A stretch of DNA of 64,000 bases, from assembly GCA_030549175.1 (NCBI GenBank), contig JAUKUA010000008.1, positions 682,001 to 746,000 of the forward strand, given 5' to 3'. Each line of letters begins with the position of its first letter. Position 1 is the first letter of the stretch. Below are positions 10,747-22,855 of the stretch, one piece after another. This DNA comes from Lasiosphaeris hirsuta. Lineage: Eukaryota; Ascomycota; Sordariomycetes; Sordariales; Lasiosphaeriaceae. The notes beneath the pieces were generated by a model, which was not told the origin of the DNA, made no database searches, and was given only the letters and a program-made list of their open reading frames with translations. The translations under genes and the position numbers were made by a program.

Positions 10747-11870
10747 AGGGGCCTTCTATACTTGGCTACATAGACTTCAGTTGAGGATTACTAATGATCT
10801 CCTCCAACATGTCGCGTAGACCCAGGAGCTTGTCCAAAAACTGCCCCCACCTGATTGATTACCTACCCTTCCCTTGATGCAATCTGTCAACTGCGCCTCT
10901 TTACGACATTATTTACGAGATAGAAAAGTACTCCGTCAGCGTAGCATTGCGCTGACTAGTAGCCTCTAGCAGTCAATGCAAATACCATTGTTGATCATTC
11001 TAGACGAAGTGGATTCCTTGGGTGCAACGTAAGACGGTTGTTAGGGAAGGATACATTCCAGCTGCCTATAAAGGCAAAACTTCCGGTTTCATAGCGTTTT
11101 CCCGTCAATGCGGCCCACTCACTAACGAATTTCTTGGTGATAATCTCGGATCTATACGGCTTACTGAGACGCTGAGAGCTTTTCGGTATATCGTAGGTGC
11201 TGACTGCATAAGCAAGCGCGGCGCGGAACGCCTTGGTTACATTCCGTGTCATTGTTGCTTCTGAATCAATATTTACCAGTGCAGTTCATAGAATTTCTAC
11301 CTTCATGGTTGATCCCTAAGACCCATATACATCTGGAAGAATGAGTAATGGTGGGATTTTAACCATACGCCATTCTAGGCGTTAATTTCTCCCAACTTAC
11401 CATTTTAGCTTCTCATGAATATGTAATAAGTAGACTCAAGCTCATATTCTACAACCTGGGTTACATATCATCGCTACAGTAATAAACTAAACAATAACAA
11501 TAAAATGCTCGATTTACATGAGGTCTTGGTAAGTAACATGGTTACTTAAAAGGAAATATGGTCATATACCTTCTAAAAGGGGATAATACTCAAGTTTCAG
11601 CCAAGGACAGCGCCGCAACTTAGCTCAAGGATGCAAAATTAGGCTTCAGTAAGTTGTCACAGGGATAGGAATGAATAATCAAAATATTCAAGTACAGTTG
11701 TACTTTGAGTCACTGGGAACACAGGTTGGGTCTATAGACAAGAGAATGAGGCAAAGAGATAAGTCCCTCGTTGTGTCCACTGACTTGTATGGGTGCGTCT
11801 CACCAACTATCGGACCCAAAACCAACACTTCAAAAACAACGAATCGCAATTACTTATTGTTGAGCCCAAC
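10747..11870. other. Intergenic, with a doubtful small minus-strand frame
   Basis: The minus-strand frame 10995-11252 (85 codons, containing FRAALAYAVSTYDIP) could be a gene fragment but matches nothing I know. The rest is AT-rich and featureless. The last few hundred bases should contain the promoter of the MFS gene. Confidence 0.35.
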
Positions 11871-13292
11871 ATGAATAGCTCAACGAGAAAAAAAACCTCC
11901 TCTGTACCTAACGGCGGCTGGTTTGGTTGGAGCCAAGTCATAGCATGCTTCTTCATGTCCATCTGTTCACTGTCAGTTTTTTTCTTTCACACCTCAGATA
12001 AAGCCAACAGAGGACAATATTAACGGTGTGATTAAATGAACAGCGGTTTTGCAAACTCATTTGGCGTCTTTCAAGCTCACTACCAAGCTTCATTACTCGC
12101 CTCCTACCCGCCCTCGTCCATTGCCTGGATAGGGACAACTCAAGGCTTCCTCGTCAACGTCGTTGGCCTGGTCAGCGGGCGTCTCTATGACGCAGGATAT
12201 ACAAAGTCCCTCGTCTATGTCGGCTCTACGTTGAACGTCGTTGGCCTCGTGGCTACAAGCTTTTCTGTCACCTATGTCGAACTCTTTTTTTCACTTGGCG
12301 TCTGTGTTGGTCTTGGAAGTGGGATATTCTACGTCCCTAGTCTGGCCATTGTGGCGACGTACTTTGACAACCGCAAGAGACCTTTAGCAACGGGGGTAGC
12401 AGCCACCGGTGCCGGAGTTGGGGGAGTGGTGTACCCCATCCTGTTCAGGGAGCTCGTGAACAGGGCTGGGCTGTCATGGGCATTGCGGTCATTTGCCTGT
12501 TTTAATGCTGGCTTGCTAATCGTGTCGTGCCTTTTGGTCCGGCCACTGAAGATTGAAACGGAGGTAACAAATGCCAATCCTGTCGAAAATAATCCACATA
12601 GCCCAATAACAGAGACGGCAATAACTATCTACCCGAAAGATCAACACATGAGAAGATGCAAGAAGAAAACAGGAGGGAAAAGGAAGCAGGCACTATTTGA
12701 CAAAACCGCCTTCCGGGATCGCCCGTTTATCCTCTTCTCCATGTCGCTCTTACTCCTCTGGCTAGGCGTCGACGTGCCATTTTTCTTCCTCCCGTCCTTT
12801 GCCCAAGACAAGCTCAATCTCTCCAACGACTGGGGTGACTACCTTTTGGCAATAATGAACGCATCTGCCATTATCGGACGCCTAATCCTCGGCCTGGCCG
12901 CCGTGTACGTGGGCGGCGCCTTCGCTATCTGGCAATTCGCAATTGGGGCTTCGTGCATCTTGCTTGCCTGCTGGGCAGCTGTGCAGAATCTCCCTGGCAT
13001 CATCGTGTTTGTCATTTTATACGGGGGGCTTACGGGAGGTGTCATCTCACTGGTGTCGGCGGCGCTGCTCGTCATCTCGCCTAATCTCACGCTCGTTGGG
13101 ACAAGGCTAGGGATGAGCGGCGTGCTGGCTGGGTTCGGCTTCTTGATTGGACCCCCGGTAGCGGGAGCGATGAAAAGTACGTCTGCGGGATACATAGGAC
13201 AGAGTATTTTTGCTGCTGCGACGTACTTTGCTGCATTTGGGGTGCTGTGGATGGCAAGGGCGTTGCATGAGCGGGGAAGCGTCGAGGCTTAG
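11871..13292 (+). CDS. MFS transporter, monocarboxylate-porter-like, 449 aa
   Basis: Two exons, 11871-11971 and 12044-13292. The 72-nt intron keeps phase 2 and yields the family-typical N-terminus NGGWFGWSQVIACFFMSICS joined to LGFANSFGVFQAHY, as in fungal MCT-like (SLC16-type) permeases. About 12 hydrophobic helices are visible, with a basic cytoplasmic loop (MRRCKKKTGGKRKQ, about residues 210-225) between helices 6 and 7. The GSGIFYVPSLAIVATYF and RPLATGVAATGAGVGG segments match MFS motifs in helices 4-5. Proteins of this group are often found in secondary-metabolite clusters, where they are inferred to export the product or move a precursor. Here it is next to two P450s and a terpene synthase, which supports export of the terpenoid. 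Substrate unknown. Confidence 0.9.
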
Positions 13293-13437
13293 CCGCTATA
13301 AAGGAAAGAAGATTCACATTTGTGACTCCCTACCACTTCATTCGTAGGCAGAGTGTTGCGGCACATCCAAATATGCCATTTCTTGTATTATCTCGCAAAC
13401 GAATAGATATAAATATGCGACAACAACAAACAAACCA

Positions 13438-15222
13438 TCAGTTTACCCTCTTTGTAAAAGTTATCCAAAAATCAGTCGACAGAAATGTGACGGGATCTCT
13501 CAACTTCAAAGGCTGTGCATTGTTAAGAATTGCAATATCGTACCGTCTGAGTACCTATTCCTTGGTTAGTAGCGAGTAACATGGATGTAGGTGGAATCTG
13601 ACACACCTCAACGAAGAACTTCATCAACTCCATCCATGCAACATGCTTCCCCAGACAGATATATTTACCTGAACTGAAAACAAGGTCTACGGCTGCCTGC
13701 ATCTCCTCAAGCTTCTCGGGGCTTGCTTCTAGCCACCGCTCCGGCCGAAAGACATCATGGTCTGTGCCCCAAATACGTGGCAGCCTTCCAATACTATAGA
13801 CACACTGGCCTACTTCGGTCCGCGGCGGGAGGTAGTAACCGTGTATGGTATCCCCGCTCCTAGGGACTTCCTTTGTAAAGAGTCCTGCTGACGGTGGCCA
13901 AAGGCGCAGGGCCTCGCGGATGACAGCTTGTAAATATGGCAGGTTTCTTGTGTCGGTATAGCTGATGATACTTGTGTCTGCCGCCTCTTTGTTTGTGTAG
14001 AATTTATCAATCTCAGACTGCAGTTTATTGTATGCTGACGGCGTAGTAAGGATAGCAAGTAGCGCCATGCGAAGGGCGACAGAGGTAGTTTCAGAGCCCG
14101 CGACTCTTTATCCCAGTTAGCTCAAGCCTACTAGTATGGTGACAGAGACAAGGGAGGGGCTTACGCAAGTGTGATGCATTCTTGCACGACATCCTCGGGC
14201 TCAACGCCATTCCTCATGTAGTCACTGATAATATCGTGCGCCAAGCCGGGGTTGCTTGACTCGATTCTGTCTTGTACCTGATCGCTAGCAAATCTTTATT
14301 GTTGAGTGTCAGCTGTCGGTAAAACGTCTTGGGGAGGGTGAGGTCATTCACTTCATCAAACGCCCAAACCCAACCTTATCACCTTCCCCAGGCATCATCT
14401 TATTCAGTGGCCAGGCATGTATGACGTAGACAAGCCATGGGAGCGTACCGAGAACGCCAAACATTGGTGTCATGGCTTCGGTGGTCTCGAGATACTTCTC
14501 CACGTCACCGTCTTTGTGAAGAAAACCAAAGGGCCTGCCAAATGTGACACTTGTAACAACGTCCAGTGTATAAAACTGTGCGCGGTGGCCAAATTCCATG
14601 GGGCGGAGAATCCCTGCTGATGATACGTATTTCTTTTCCGTTAGTTCAAGGAATGATTGGACTTGACTGTCAACCCGGCTTTCCATCACAGCTAACCCCT
14701 GGCCGGCCCACTGGAGGTGTTGGTAAGTCAGCCGAAAGGGCAAGTCTTCAGGGAGTGAGAGACACTTGCTGCAGGTAGTAGCTTTGTCTTGCGGTCCTTC
14801 CGGCTCTCGTTGTCTCTCATTGCGATGCAGGAGTACCGATCCAAATCCCACCGAGAGAACTCAAACCACAGTCCCTTGGTGTAGTTTGCTTTGAGTGAAC
14901 AGATCCGACGGAATGTCTCTGGGTCATTATATACCACAACATTTGGTTGTACACGAACAAGTTGGCCGTACTTGACGGTAAGGTTGTGTGTATAGTTCGT
15001 GATGTCCCCCTTGAAGCAGTGGTAGGTCATTACGAGAGGCGTAATGGAGTTGAGGAAGGGTCCTGGGACATGTCGCAGCCGCCACCAGGCGCGGAAGGTT
15101 TGGATAGCAGTGATCAAAGCAAAGGCGGCTATCGCAGATAAAAAAGCGTTCGCCATGGAAGGTGGTGCGCCGTTGGCGCGAATTGCCTCGGTCATTGGGT
15201 TCAAAATGTCTGTCGTGGTCAC
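13438..15222 (-). CDS. Cytochrome P450 (first), 520 aa, five exons
   Basis: Exons 15222-14764, 14710-14352, 14293-14165, 14105-13607 and 13554-13438; phases agree throughout. An N-terminal membrane anchor (about residues 25-45) is followed by the hinge RHVPGP. The I-helix oxygen-binding motif is AGSETTS, the K-helix ExxR is EALR (IREALRLWPPSA), and the heme loop is FSSGKYICLG with the Cys ligand. The last exon restores the typical C-terminus VEVLRRYDIAILN; without it the frame would run into an unnatural tail. The first 5' splice site (GTCTCT) is weak, so that junction may be a few codons off. A class II microsomal P450 should use CPR and hydroxylate or otherwise oxidise a hydrophobic scaffold, presumably the terpene made by 18856-21280. 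Confidence 0.9.
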
Positions 15223-15929
15223 TGCTCTTATCGGGACAAACCTTTGGTCCTATTTGTGACGCGGGGAAAGGGAGTTTAAAGGTGATTTCTTCTGTGCTTC
15301 TTGTTGAATAGGGCATGGTGCGTTTCCACCATCAAAACCATGTGATTGTGCCGACCTCATCCGACTTGCATATCTCTGGCACATGCTGTGAAGGTCCCAC
15401 CCAATCCAGAACTTCCGGTGTGGTAGGACTGCCTTGGGGAAACGTTCTTGGCAGTGCCGGATCGGGAGGTGGTGTGGAGGGGCTTTTGGGAACCCATTCT
15501 GCTAAGCTCTTTGAAGTTTAGCGCAACACTTTTTTCTCGTCTAATTGGCCTAAGCACGCATATCGTAAGGAATATTCCTAGTCAACAATATGCGGGCTGC
15601 CGATATGTGGTATGCTTCTTTTGGAAAGAAATGAATAGTTACTCTAACCCTGGAGTCAAGGCGGACCGAAAGGATTGTTGTATATGGTACATCTATACCT
15701 CTCCTCTGTCAGCCACATGCCAAACCAACCTTGCATGCATGCAAATATGGATTCCGGGTATAGGGTGAGTCTCAGCGTCAGCTTCTGGACTAGAAAAATG
15801 ATGTGGACATGGTGCAAGTATAGCTGAGCTTTGCGTTGAGACTAAAAACCCGAGTCCAGTCTGGGTTCATTGATATACCAGTAACTGATTGGCTTCTTCA
15901 ATCCACCGGCCTTGTTCTCGAGCGAAACC
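15223..15929. other. Intergenic region between the two P450 genes
   Basis: Holds the promoter of the P450 starting at 15222 and the 3' flank of the P450 ending at 15930. No further gene or RNA recognised. Confidence 0.45.
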
Positions 15930-17661
15930 TTACAAAGTGTTATCCCTCTCCACCGGCCGCACGTTTACCCACAGCGGCGCTTTCTCTCGGAAGAGGGTGC
16001 ACTTAGCCTCTTCATGGGATACCCACTTCTGCGATTCGGGGCGAAGCTCAACGTCAAAATTCCAGAATAACTTCACCATCATCAGTCGCAGCTGGGTCAA
16101 GGCAAGTCTGGGGGATCCAGGATTATAGTTAGCCTCAGCTTATATTCAGTCGAGGAGAATGGTGAAGTTGGAAACCTACGTCCGACCAATACAGTCCATA
16201 GCACCTTTCCCAAAGGGCTGTGACGCACCCTTGCTGTCATGGGCAAACCTAGGGTCATTCTCCGCACCGGACAGCCACCGCTCAGGTAGATAGCTGTCGT
16301 ATTGGCCAAAATTACGAGCAAGGTGACCGCTAGCCCAGTGTGGGACGCCACATATTGTCTAGACACATTTATCACGCCTGTTAGTGGACTGAATCATTGG
16401 TAATGGGTAAAATATCAAGGCACAACTCACACCCTCGGGAAGAAAGTACCCCTCAACCCAATCACCCCCCTTGGGCGAGACGCGGGGGATAGGGCCTGAG
16501 AGAAAAGTGTGTTTGCGGAGGCCTTCCTGGATACAGGCCTTGAGATATGGCAGCTGCGCAATGCTCCGCATGGTAATATCCTCCTCTCGGGCAAAGGACC
16601 CTCGGATCTCGTCAACAAGACGCTTTTGAGCGTGTGGGGTGCACAGCAGCCAATAGCTAAGACCCGCGAGCGTGGTGGAGGCGGTTTCGGCGCCTGTTAG
16701 ACACAGCAAATTGGCCAATTGTGCGGCTTGATGGTGTGAGATGGGAGCACTGTCGGCCTGGGCGTCGCGCCAGATCAGCGACATGACGTCTTTGCGCAGA
16801 TGCGGGTCGGTCTTGATCCTCTCGAAGCGCGCAGTCACCTTGTCAAAGCTGATGACCTGCGTTTCGAACCACCGGCGCAAGAAGGGAAGCGAGACGGTAA
16901 TGCGTTCGATGAGCTTGCCAACTTCAAAGCGATGGAGGGCTTGGAGGAGCGCCAGGGGCTGAGCGCTTGTCTCCATCAGACGGATGAATCTGTGGGTGCT
17001 GTCGGTTTTCAGGCAGCCGAAGCCTTCGCCGAACGCTAGCTCGCCCATCATGTCGAATGTGGTCCACACAAAGGTCCGCTCCAAGTCGATGGGCCCAGTA
17101 GCGCACCGGCGGCGGAGCGAAGCGACGAAGTGGTCGCCGTACTCAAGGATAACAGGCTCCTGGGCCGTCAATGCTGACTCGGAGAAGCCTGGCTGGATTA
17201 AGCGCCGGAACATACGGTGCTCCTCCTTAACCGGCGAGATGATTGAACCTCGCGTGTCCATCTGCTGCAGCTCGAGAAAGTTGAGGTCACGGGGGAAGTC
17301 GCGCTTCCCTCCTGTCTTGTGGCCCGCGATGTCGTTCCACCCCTGGGCTGATGAGCACGACACTTCGTCTGGGCCGACACGGACTACATTGCCGTACTTT
17401 TCATGGAGATACTTGAGGTCAACCCAGTGTTTGCCGCGGACATTATTATTCCACACTTTTGGGATCCACGAGGCCGCGTACAGCTTAGGTCCTGGCACTT
17501 TGCTCAGAGGGTGGAACCACACGTTGCGGACAATAATGTATATGCGATAAAGAATGAACTGTGATCAAGGATCAGTGCTCAGCCATGGTTTGATATCGAC
17601 CGGTCAAAGTTCCTACCGTAGCAAGAAGCAACAAACTCAGCGTCGACTGAAAGGTGCTCAT
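15930..17661 (-). CDS. Cytochrome P450 (second), 509 aa, four exons
   Basis: Exons 17661-17617, 17558-16431, 16358-16180 and 16107-15930, all in phase. The first exon gives the membrane anchor (STLSLLLLATFILYRIYIIV) before FHPLSKVPGPKLYAAS. The I-helix motif is TGAETAS, the K-helix ExxR is EGLR, the PERW-type segment is YLPERWL, and the heme loop is FGKGAMDCIG. The intron at 16359-16430 contains two possible acceptors: only the distal CTAG gives TICGVPHWASGHLARNFGQYD and an open frame, while the proximal one would suggest a false frameshift. Same strand as the first P450 and divergent from the terpene synthase across a 1.2-kb shared promoter, so probably co-regulated. Likely oxidises the cyclised terpene. 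Confidence 0.9.
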
Positions 17662-18855
17662 GTTGCTCTTTGGCTTGTTTCAGAGATGAGTAGATCAATA
17701 TAAAGCAGCTTGAATGTTTCGATATACTGGATACACGCAGGAACTGAGTGGAGGGCGAGGAAGATGAGCGTGGCGAAGTTGGGGATCTAGTTTACCCCGA
17801 GGACTTACAAGAAGGGACGGGTAGGGCGCTGCATTTCTCCGTCCCCGCCTAACATGGTAATTCGTATCTCGGCTATGGGCAGCTGCAACTCCACCACCCC
17901 TTATCTTTGCTTCGAGCACACTCCCACATAAAATTGAAGAGCATAAATAATTGAAGGACCAGAATGCCCTTTCTGTCGCTGCCGTAGGGCGTTGTATGCT
18001 GGATCAGCCGACACTTGCATGGCGGATTACTTCCCCGACTTGGCGCAACACGGCGCTTCACCATAATTTGGCGACGGCTGAGCTTAGCTTTCAAACCAGG
18101 GGAACGCCGTGTGGCTGATTGATTGGGTAACCAGCCAGATATCCCGTAAGCCTCTCCCGCGCTTTGTCAGATCGCTACTCACAAGTGACCGAGGCTCGTT
18201 CACAGTGAGCGGCTCCTCGAGTATCTGTGCGCATCCTTACCGTTTACACAGTCGATAAGCATTATATGCATTGTGTTGCTGAATCAGGACCATATAGAAC
18301 GAGAGGGTAATGCTTCTTGAAACGTGTGCCCACTGGGGACCATTATAGTTGCTGCGTTATCGGGCAGAGAAGTGAGTCTATAGACAAGGCATTGTATGTT
18401 GCTGCAGACTAACGGCGTTTAATGCAACAGTGATATCGCCCCATCACCCGTGTCCGTACCACTTTGAAACGCAAGATTACGCGACCAGAGTGACGCCTCC
18501 TTATCTATGCTTCCTCAACACCCCCTCACGCCTAGCCCGCGGCATATCGCTACACACCGTCTCAACTCAAATGTTGTCTAGATCTAGGTATAATTTCCGT
18601 GAGGTGGTTACTCGTTCGGTCTTTATTTGCTTATCGCTATGAAGGTTGTGCTGATGAAGCGAAGTAAGTCCATCGGCGGTTGAGGGGTGCTTTGGCCCTG
18701 GTAATTTGCGATCATACGCGAGGCAGGGCAAGTCGAAATACACTTTTTGGGGCCCATATTCTCGAGGTTGTCCATCGACCCGCTGTAAATCCTCCATCTG
18801 CCAGCATTCTTCTCTCTTCGGCTCCCTGCCCCATTCGAACTGATATTTGATTACA
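17662..18855. promoter_or_regulatory. Bidirectional promoter between P450 and terpene synthase
   Basis: A 1.2-kb divergent intergenic region with no coding signal. It must carry the control elements of both genes. I found no repeated motif strong enough to name an operator. Confidence 0.5.
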
Positions 18856-21280
18856 ATGGATAACGACATCTTTGGACATTGCAAGGAGGTGGATCGGGAT
18901 CAACTCAACAAGAGCAAGTCGTTCACGATCCTGCCTGTTCGGATTCATACGCGCAATGATATTGCCGATGCCGCCTGCTTGGCCCTGAGCCGGGACTGGG
19001 GCTCGGTGGTGGGCGATGGGAGAGAGAAAATCTTTCACGGCGCAATCTCTCCCACGGGGAACTGGAACGCCTTCATCTTCCCGGAATGTCTGCCTGATCG
19101 TCTGGGTTTGATCTCTTATATTGGCGAGGTCGGGATGCTTCATGACGGTGAGTGCCCTCTGGCATTTGCTTACCTTGACTACCAGGTATGCAAGACTTAC
19201 ATGATGTCCTGTGATAGATGCCTGTGAGGAAATGAGTGTAGAAGAAGCCCGGACCGAACACGAGGCTCTTGCTACTGCTCTTGACCCCCAAGGAGCTACT
19301 AGTGCTTCAACGACAAAGGACACAAGGAACAACAAGCTCAAAACCCTTGTGTCGCAGGCCATACTCGAGTCCTTCCGGCTTGGCCACGGAGAAGCTATGG
19401 AGATGCTCAACATCTACCGTAATGAGTGGCTCCGGGTGATGGAGCATGACAACACGGATGATATCAAGACCTTGGATGAATACTTTTACCATCGAGCACG
19501 AAATGGCGGCATGGGGTAAGTTCTAAATAACTGGCCAAGAGACTCCAACCGTATTGACACATCTCATAGATCATACTGGAACTTGTTCAGCTTTGGTATG
19601 AACATTCGGCTGTCGGCCGACGACGAAGCCATGATTGCCGACCTCAAACAGATTTCCGAGCAATGTTTTTTATTGACAAATGACTACTTCAGCTGGGAGC
19701 GGGAGTTTGAACAGTCAGCCAGCCAAGACCAGGGCAAGGTCTTCAACGCTGTCTGGTTCCTGATGAGTAAGAATGGATTGACCGAAGAAGGGGCCCGCGA
19801 GCGTGTTAGATCCATGATCTCAGATCTTGAGGCCGAGTACCTCTCAGGCAGATCTAAACTATTGGCAGCTGGGGATGTGCCATCTCACGTGCGGAAGTGG
19901 CTGGGCGCATGCGCCGTGGCGATGGGAGGCAATCATTATTGGTGTTCCACCTGTCCAAGACAGAATGATTGGCACTCTGCTCCAAGACTTCCTCCCACAG
20001 ACCAGGTCTCCGTTGCAGAGCTCATCGGGTTGGCATCCCGGGACTCAGGGGCCAACTCCGGGGGACAGCAGAGACGCGGATACCCATCACCGGAATCAGA
20101 TCAGCCCACGCATCAAGGAGGTGATTCAGCGCCCACGATATCCCCAGTCGAACCCCCGAAGCAGCCCTCAAAGCGTCAACTTCCCGAATCCATGGCCGAC
20201 AACCCCGAACGCCTTCCGTCATCCAAGCGGCCAAGGAAGGGGGCCTTAGATGCTCCGGGCATGATCATTTCCCGCACAAACGCGGAAGACACTAGCGCTT
20301 TGGGCCCTGGTAGCGATGAAGGCCATCTTTCCGACACGGTCGTCATGGCTCCAACAGCCTACATCTCGTCTCTCCCCTCCAAAGGAGTACGAACGCTCCT
20401 CATCGAGGCCGTCAACACCTGGCTTGACGTACCTGCCGACGCCCTGTCCACTATTTCCTCCGTAATCGACTCGCTTCACAATTCGTCTCTAATGCTCGAT
20501 GATATTGAGGACAGCTCGCCCCTCCGTCGAGGCCACCCCTCCACACACGCCGTCTTCGGCTCGGCCCAGACCATCAACAGCGCAACCTATCTCTACGTCA
20601 GGGCGGTCACACGCATCATGACTCTCCACAACTCCACCACGGCGGTAAGCATTGTCCTCGAGGAGCTGGAGCATCTCTTCATCGGCCAAAGCTGGGACTT
20701 GTATTGGACCTTCCACTCCACCGTGCCGTCCCGTAAAGATTACCTGGCCATGATCGGCGCAAAGACTGGCGGTTTGTTCCGTATGCTACTGCGCCTCATG
20801 GCGTGCGCGTCGCCGTTGCTATCCGTGTCTGAAGCGGGCAGCTCATGGGCCGCCCGCCTCGACACACTTGCGCGCGCCGTGGGCCGCTTCTTCCAGATCC
20901 GTGACGACTACATGAACCTCGTCTCGGCTGACTACACAACCCAAAAGGGGTTTGCCGAGGATCTCGATGAAGGTAAATTCTCGTATCCTCTGATTGTGGC
21001 ACTGAGTGCATCAGGACGTGCTCGCGACCATGTACTGGGGATCTTGAGATCCAAGATGCCGGGGCAAACCCTTGCGATAGAAGCAAAAAGATATGTACTT
21101 GGCCTGATGGAGGAGACGGGCTCCCTACGAGAGACGGGAGAATTGTTGGCGAGCCTCGAGCATCAGATTGAGAGCGAGATTGTGGGGCTGGAAGGGCTTC
21201 TCGGACGACCGAATCCGATGTTGAGGCTATTGTTGAAGACGTTGAGTGTGAAGAGTACTTTAACTAGAACAGAGCGCTGA
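18856..21280 (+). CDS. Chimeric terpene cyclase-prenyltransferase, 766 aa
   Basis: Three exons (18856-19147, 19218-19515, 19570-21280) encode a bifunctional enzyme of the fusicoccadiene/ophiobolin F synthase type. Residues about 1-330 are a class I cyclase. The aspartate-rich motif DDACEE starts at residue 97 and is split by intron 1; the Mg-binding NDYFSWERE is at about 234. A long polar linker, rich in Pro/Ser/Gln, spans about 331-455. The C-terminal prenyltransferase carries DDIEDSSPLRRG (first Asp-rich motif, about 507), GHPSTHAVFG, and RDDYMNL (second, about 642), followed by GFAEDLDEGKFSYPLI. The PT domain should build GGPP or GFPP from IPP and DMAPP, and the cyclase should convert it to a polycyclic di- or sesterterpene. 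All metal-binding residues are present, so I expect an active enzyme. The ring skeleton cannot be read from sequence. Confidence 0.95.
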
Positions 21281-21629
21281 TGTGGCTTTTTGTAGTGCCC
21301 CCTTTTTACTAGTTTCCATTTTCAAGGAATGACGGCTGACTTGTCCATCTCCCATTTCTCTCTGCTGCAAAATCGGTTCCCCTCCACATTAGTGAAGAAG
21401 TGACATCATAACGCCCTCTCAACCAAATGAACAAGTTCCATTTGCCGCCTCTGACGCCCTAGAGTTTCCTTACCAGTCTCACCCCCTATCTTCAGCCACT
21501 TCCGACAATCCTCTTCCCACTATGGGTTGACTTGCAAACTCGCAGCTCACCGCTAGGACACTGAGAAGCTCCTTGAGGCAATTATAGTCACTTTACAAAA
21601 TTACCTCTGCGGGCGTTTCTTTGGTGCAG
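21281..21629. other. Short convergent intergenic region
   Basis: 3' flanks of the terpene synthase (plus strand) and the regulator (minus strand). Nothing else recognised. Confidence 0.5.
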
Positions 21630-22855
21630 CTAGGTACTACCCCATTCTGGCCATGCCTTGTCCCCGCCATCTTTCTCATTCTTACTGCTGTTGCTGCTGG
21701 TGACACCAATACCTGCATTTAGGTCGACACCAACGCGCCGCAATAGCTCTATAATAGGCTCACATTCAACATAAGCTGCGGCATGCAACGGACTAATTCC
21801 CTCGTGGTTACGCACTTCGGGATCCGCACCCGCGGCCAATAACCTTGCCACTACCTCGACGTGCGCCCCGCCCGCGGCGTAGTGCAGTGCCGTTCTCCCG
21901 CAGCCGTCCGCCCCGTCAACATCTACTCCGTGGTCCAGCATCATCTCTACCAGGCGCACATTCCCGCGTTCGGCGCTCATGTGCAGGACGGTTTTTCCAC
22001 GGTTACTGTCATTCAAGCTGCAGCCACGGGCACCGACGACGTAGTTCAAATTCATGTTGAAATTATCTGTCGTTAGTGCCGTCGCGTTGGGCGAAAGTCC
22101 GTGTTGGGGTTTTGTTGTTGCTGGTAGTTGTGAGGGATGGGGGTCGAGGTCTGGAAGCGGGGAGACACATGATCCATTCTGTAGGAGGGTTTACTTGTTA
22201 GTTCATCTTTTGACATGTAATAAAGACACATATGTATTATGTGGGCGGGGAATAAACCATTGACGCCCGTGTTTCAGTGATGAAACGTTCCGTTGTTAAC
22301 TTAAGCTCGCATTGGCTAAGTATGGTATCCAAACTTGAGGTCTGGTTAGCTAGGGGGTTGATGGTGTTGATGCGCTCGTCATCTAGGTTAAGAAATGTGT
22401 TGATGTCCGCGAGGCATTCGTCGTCGCCGAACGGCGTGGGTGTCTGTGGGGTAGCTATCTGCGGGGTTTTGTCGCTAGGTGTCGTTTCTGATTGGGGCGA
22501 AATGAGATCAACTATTTGGTATTGTGGACTACTGATGCAAGTCTTGGTGATGCTAACAGCCCCACAAGTAGGGCAAGTGTTATTGTTACTCAAGTCGTTG
22601 CTGTTGTTTAGGATGCTAGCTGGCTTTGGTTCCGTTGCTGTAGGAGATTGGCGGCTTGACTTGTTATTTGTCTGCTGTGTTCCATGAAGAGCTGCGAATC
22701 GTTGTCCTTGACGATTTGATACTTTTGTTAATAACAATGGCTTTTAGAAATGAGTTCAGATGTAACTTGCTTCTTCTCCTCTGGGCGATGCGATTCTGGG
22801 CTCTTCTGCGCTCAATGGCCTCAATTGCGGCCTGGCCGTCCTTGGTCACCTCCAT
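21630..22855 (-). CDS. Basic-region/ankyrin (TOXE-like) transcription regulator, 365 aa
   Basis: Exons 22855-22771, 22721-22258 and 22178-21630; lengths and phases add up to 366 codons including stop. The N-terminus has a bZIP-type basic region, EAIERRRAQNRIAQRRR, continued after the first intron by ISNRQGQRFAALHG. No leucine zipper follows. The middle is Gln/Ser/Pro-rich, and the last exon encodes ankyrin repeats (GKTVLHMSAERGNVRLVEMML, GRTALHYAAGGAHVEVVARLL, GISPLHAAAYVECEPIIELL). A bZIP basic region plus ankyrin repeats without a zipper is the architecture described for TOXE of the HC-toxin cluster and for the apicidin regulator. Intron 1 (22722-22770) begins with GCAAGT, a canonical GC-AG donor; no GT donor gives an open frame. 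It sits between the terpenoid and RiPP blocks, so it is a likely pathway-specific activator of one or both. Confidence 0.85.

Noticed and set aside
16320..16380. Apparent 2-nt frameshift in the second P450 between VSRQYVASH and HLARNFGQYD
   Set aside because: Using the distal acceptor CTAG (intron 16359-16430) gives TICGVPHWASGHLARNF in one frame, with no damage.
18567..19413. Long minus-strand frames over the terpene synthase start
   Set aside because: Antisense shadow; the plus strand carries the conserved DDACEE and NDYFSWERE motifs.
22664..22770. Regulator read as truncated just after the basic region
   Set aside because: A GC-AG intron joins it in phase to the Gln-rich and ankyrin exons; the total length is an exact multiple of three.
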